Positions 62,978-64,000 of a stretch of 64,000 nt of DNA are shown here, in pieces. The notes below the pieces were generated by a model, which worked only from the letters and a program-made list of their open reading frames with translations, did no database searches and had not been told where the DNA came from. The stretch is taken from NCBI RefSeq assembly GCF_017104565.1, contig NZ_JAAGPD010000003.1, positions 186,001 through 250,000 on the forward strand, in the 5' to 3' direction. Each line of letters begins with the position of its first letter. Within the stretch, counting starts at the first letter, position 1. The translations under genes and the position numbers were made by a program. Source of the DNA: Paraburkholderia sp. Tr-20389 (GTDB taxonomy: Bacteria > Pseudomonadota > Gammaproteobacteria > Burkholderiales > Burkholderiaceae).

Positions 62978-63184
62978 TCAGGTTTTGCCGCCGCCATCAA
63001 GTCCACTACCCGTGCGCCACACCTGTTTTCCTCGCTCGGAAAGCTCGCCGCAGCTGTGAGTTTCGTCCGCCTGCGTGCCTTCTACGGCCATCTCGCCGCC
63101 CGGCTGTTCCAGCGAGCGCGGCTTGTGCTGCTTCCGCACGGCAAACGCTTCGTCATGCGATTTGCCTGAATGGTCCAAGCTCAT
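62978..63184 (-). CDS. Small hydrophilic hypothetical protein
   Basis: A 68-residue protein starting MSLDHSGKSHDEAFAVRKQH. The ATG at 63184 has GGGAGGA seven bases upstream, a strong reason to call it a gene. It is highly polar, Gly- and His-rich, without a signal peptide, membrane segment or known motif. It converges on the terminator at 62926. Confidence 0.6.
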   Translation of the reverse strand: MSLDHSGKSHDEAFAVRKQHKPRSLEQPGGEMAVEGTQADETHSCGELSERGKQVWRTGSGLDGGGKT

Positions 63185-63388
63185 GATCAATTCCTCCCGA
63201 TCGGTTCACAACGGTTCTCGCTTCGGCATCAGACAACCAAGAGAACCATGAGGCACCTCCTATCAGTTCGAAAAATCTCCTGTCCACAAGTTCAACCTGA
63301 AGCTGTCCTGCCAAGCGATATCGCGCACCGTTTGTTGCGCGGGGCGACAGCCCGACGATGCGCTTGATTGATAAGGCAAAGATTCGAC

Positions 63389-63449
63389 CTATCCACAGGG
63401 TTATCCAGAAAATCTGTGGATAACTTGTGCGGCCCTCAAGTTATCCACT
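63389..63449. promoter_or_regulatory. Cluster of four DnaA boxes
   Basis: CTATCCACA (63389), TTATCCAGA (63401), TGTGGATAA (63415, perfect on the minus strand) and TTATCCACT (63441) lie within 61 bp. One is a perfect TTATCCACA and three have one mismatch. They sit in the 386-bp gap 63185-63570, which holds no gene I can support, about 6 kb from the iterons. Confidence 0.7.
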
Positions 63450-63570
63450 GCCCGCCAGAAAAGCGTCATATCCGGGTCGGAAAACAGCCCGCCTACGCGA
63501 CACATCGACCGTTATGATTCACAGGTCGCACCCCCTTTTCGCGCTATTGCGCCAACCGAGGAAGGAAGAC

Positions 63571-64000
63571 ATGGCCCATCACATTGCAGTCGTCGTCGGC
63601 AGCTTGCGCCGCGACTCGACCAACCGCCAGTTGGCGAAGGCGTTGGTTTCCCTCGCGCCTTCAGATTTTTCTTTCGAGTTTCTCGACATCGGCTCTCTCC
63701 CGCTCTATAGCCAGGATTACGACGACGACTTCCCAGAAGTCGCACGAAACTTTAAACAGCGAATCCAGGCTGCAAACGGATTGCTATTCGTGACCCCCGA
63801 ATACAACCGCTCTATGCCCGGCGTGCTGAAAAACGCGCTCGATTGGGGTTCGCGTCCTTGGGGTCACAACGTATGGGGCGGCAAGCCAGGCGCCGTGATC
63901 GGTACGTCGCCGGGCGCGACGGGCACGGCGCTCGCGCAACAGCATCTACGCAACGTGCTTTCCTATCTAGACGTCGCGACGCTCAGCCAGCCTGAGATGT
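63571..64000 (+). CDS. NADPH-dependent FMN reductase (3' end outside window)
   Basis: The frame is open to the right edge; 143 residues are visible. The start MAHHIAVVVGSLRRDSTNRQ is the flavodoxin-like phosphate-binding loop of ChrR/YieF-type FMN reductases. It is followed by LLFVTPEYNRSMPGVLKNALDW and the GAVIGTSPGATGTALAQ block. These enzymes reduce quinones, chromate or other electron acceptors with NAD(P)H. GGAAGGA lies five bases upstream of the ATG. Confidence 0.88.
   Translation, partial: MAHHIAVVVGSLRRDSTNRQLAKALVSLAPSDFSFEFLDIGSLPLYSQDYDDDFPEVARNFKQRIQAANGLLFVTPEYNRSMPGVLKNALDWGSRPWGHNVWGGKPGAVIGTSPGATGTALAQQHLRNVLSYLDVATLSQPEM

Overview
The window is high-GC DNA with the gene content of Burkholderiaceae, and a Paraburkholderia- or Caballeronia-like genome is the best guess. 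Supporting signs are the HpnR-type radical SAM enzyme, DUF2242, DUF2783 and DUF6496 proteins, SYLF lipoproteins and many paired regulator/enzyme loci. It is not the primary chromosome origin, because there is no dnaA-dnaN-gyrB. Instead it carries a plasmid-type replication and partition module: a Rep_3-like initiator, a long iteron array, parA and parB, parS-like palindromes, a KfrA-like protein and a tyrosine-recombinase-like protein. The window is therefore read as the origin region of a second chromosome (chromid) or megaplasmid. This assignment is inference from gene content; nothing was searched.

Layout. 0-5.7 kb: a signalling operon (hybrid kinase, CheR, CheB, second kinase). 5.9-10.6 kb: a DUF2242 lipoprotein, motA-motB, a SYLF lipoprotein and an outer-membrane protein. 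10.8-18.7 kb: small loci of regulator plus enzyme (GlxA-type AraC with an SDR; aspartoacylase-like enzyme with an amino-acid binding protein and LysR; HD hydrolase; AraC; MarR). 18.7-23.1 kb: an aromatic-type FAD monooxygenase operon with DUF2783 protein, MFS carrier and LuxR regulator. 23.3-29.8 kb: SBP56 methanethiol oxidase, a BMP-type binding protein with a nucleoside deaminase, cytochrome b561 with two YceI proteins, and a MazG-like hydrolase. 29.8-40.4 kb: penicillin acylase, XRE-cupin with GNAT, ankyrin protein with LD-carboxypeptidase, an MFS exporter, HpnR and an SDR. 40.6-49.3 kb: small proteins, GFA enzyme, hybrid kinase, quinone oxidoreductase, LysR, outer-membrane protein, DUF1348, TetR and a YceI lipoprotein. 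49.4-52.4 kb: tdh-kbl threonine degradation with a divergent XRE-cupin regulator. 52.4-60.8 kb: the replication and partition region. 60.8-64 kb: arsC, an ssuA-like protein, small proteins, a DnaA-box cluster and a truncated FMN reductase.

The replication region is the most interesting part. Nineteen clear 20-bp iterons (AAAGGTGAG-N6-CGGGA), all in one orientation, fill 55.7-57.15 kb between kfrA and rep. Thirteen more copies of the same 20-mer lie singly or in small groups in intergenic gaps from 15.9 to 54.1 kb, and twelve of these are inverted relative to the origin array. A second family of palindromes (G/CTTTATGCGCATAAA-like) lies in and around parAB and again at 52.9 and 12.8 kb. The recombinase-like protein beside the origin lacks the catalytic tyrosine and appears unable to recombine DNA. 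A small gene next to it sits behind a LexA-type SOS box. Together these suggest a chromosome-scale system of Rep- and ParB-binding sites spread over more than 40 kb.

Limits. No database search, folding or alignment was run. Family names come from recognising motifs and domain order by eye. Start codons were chosen from ribosome binding sites and known family N-termini and may be off by a few codons. No tRNA, rRNA, IS element or CRISPR array was seen.
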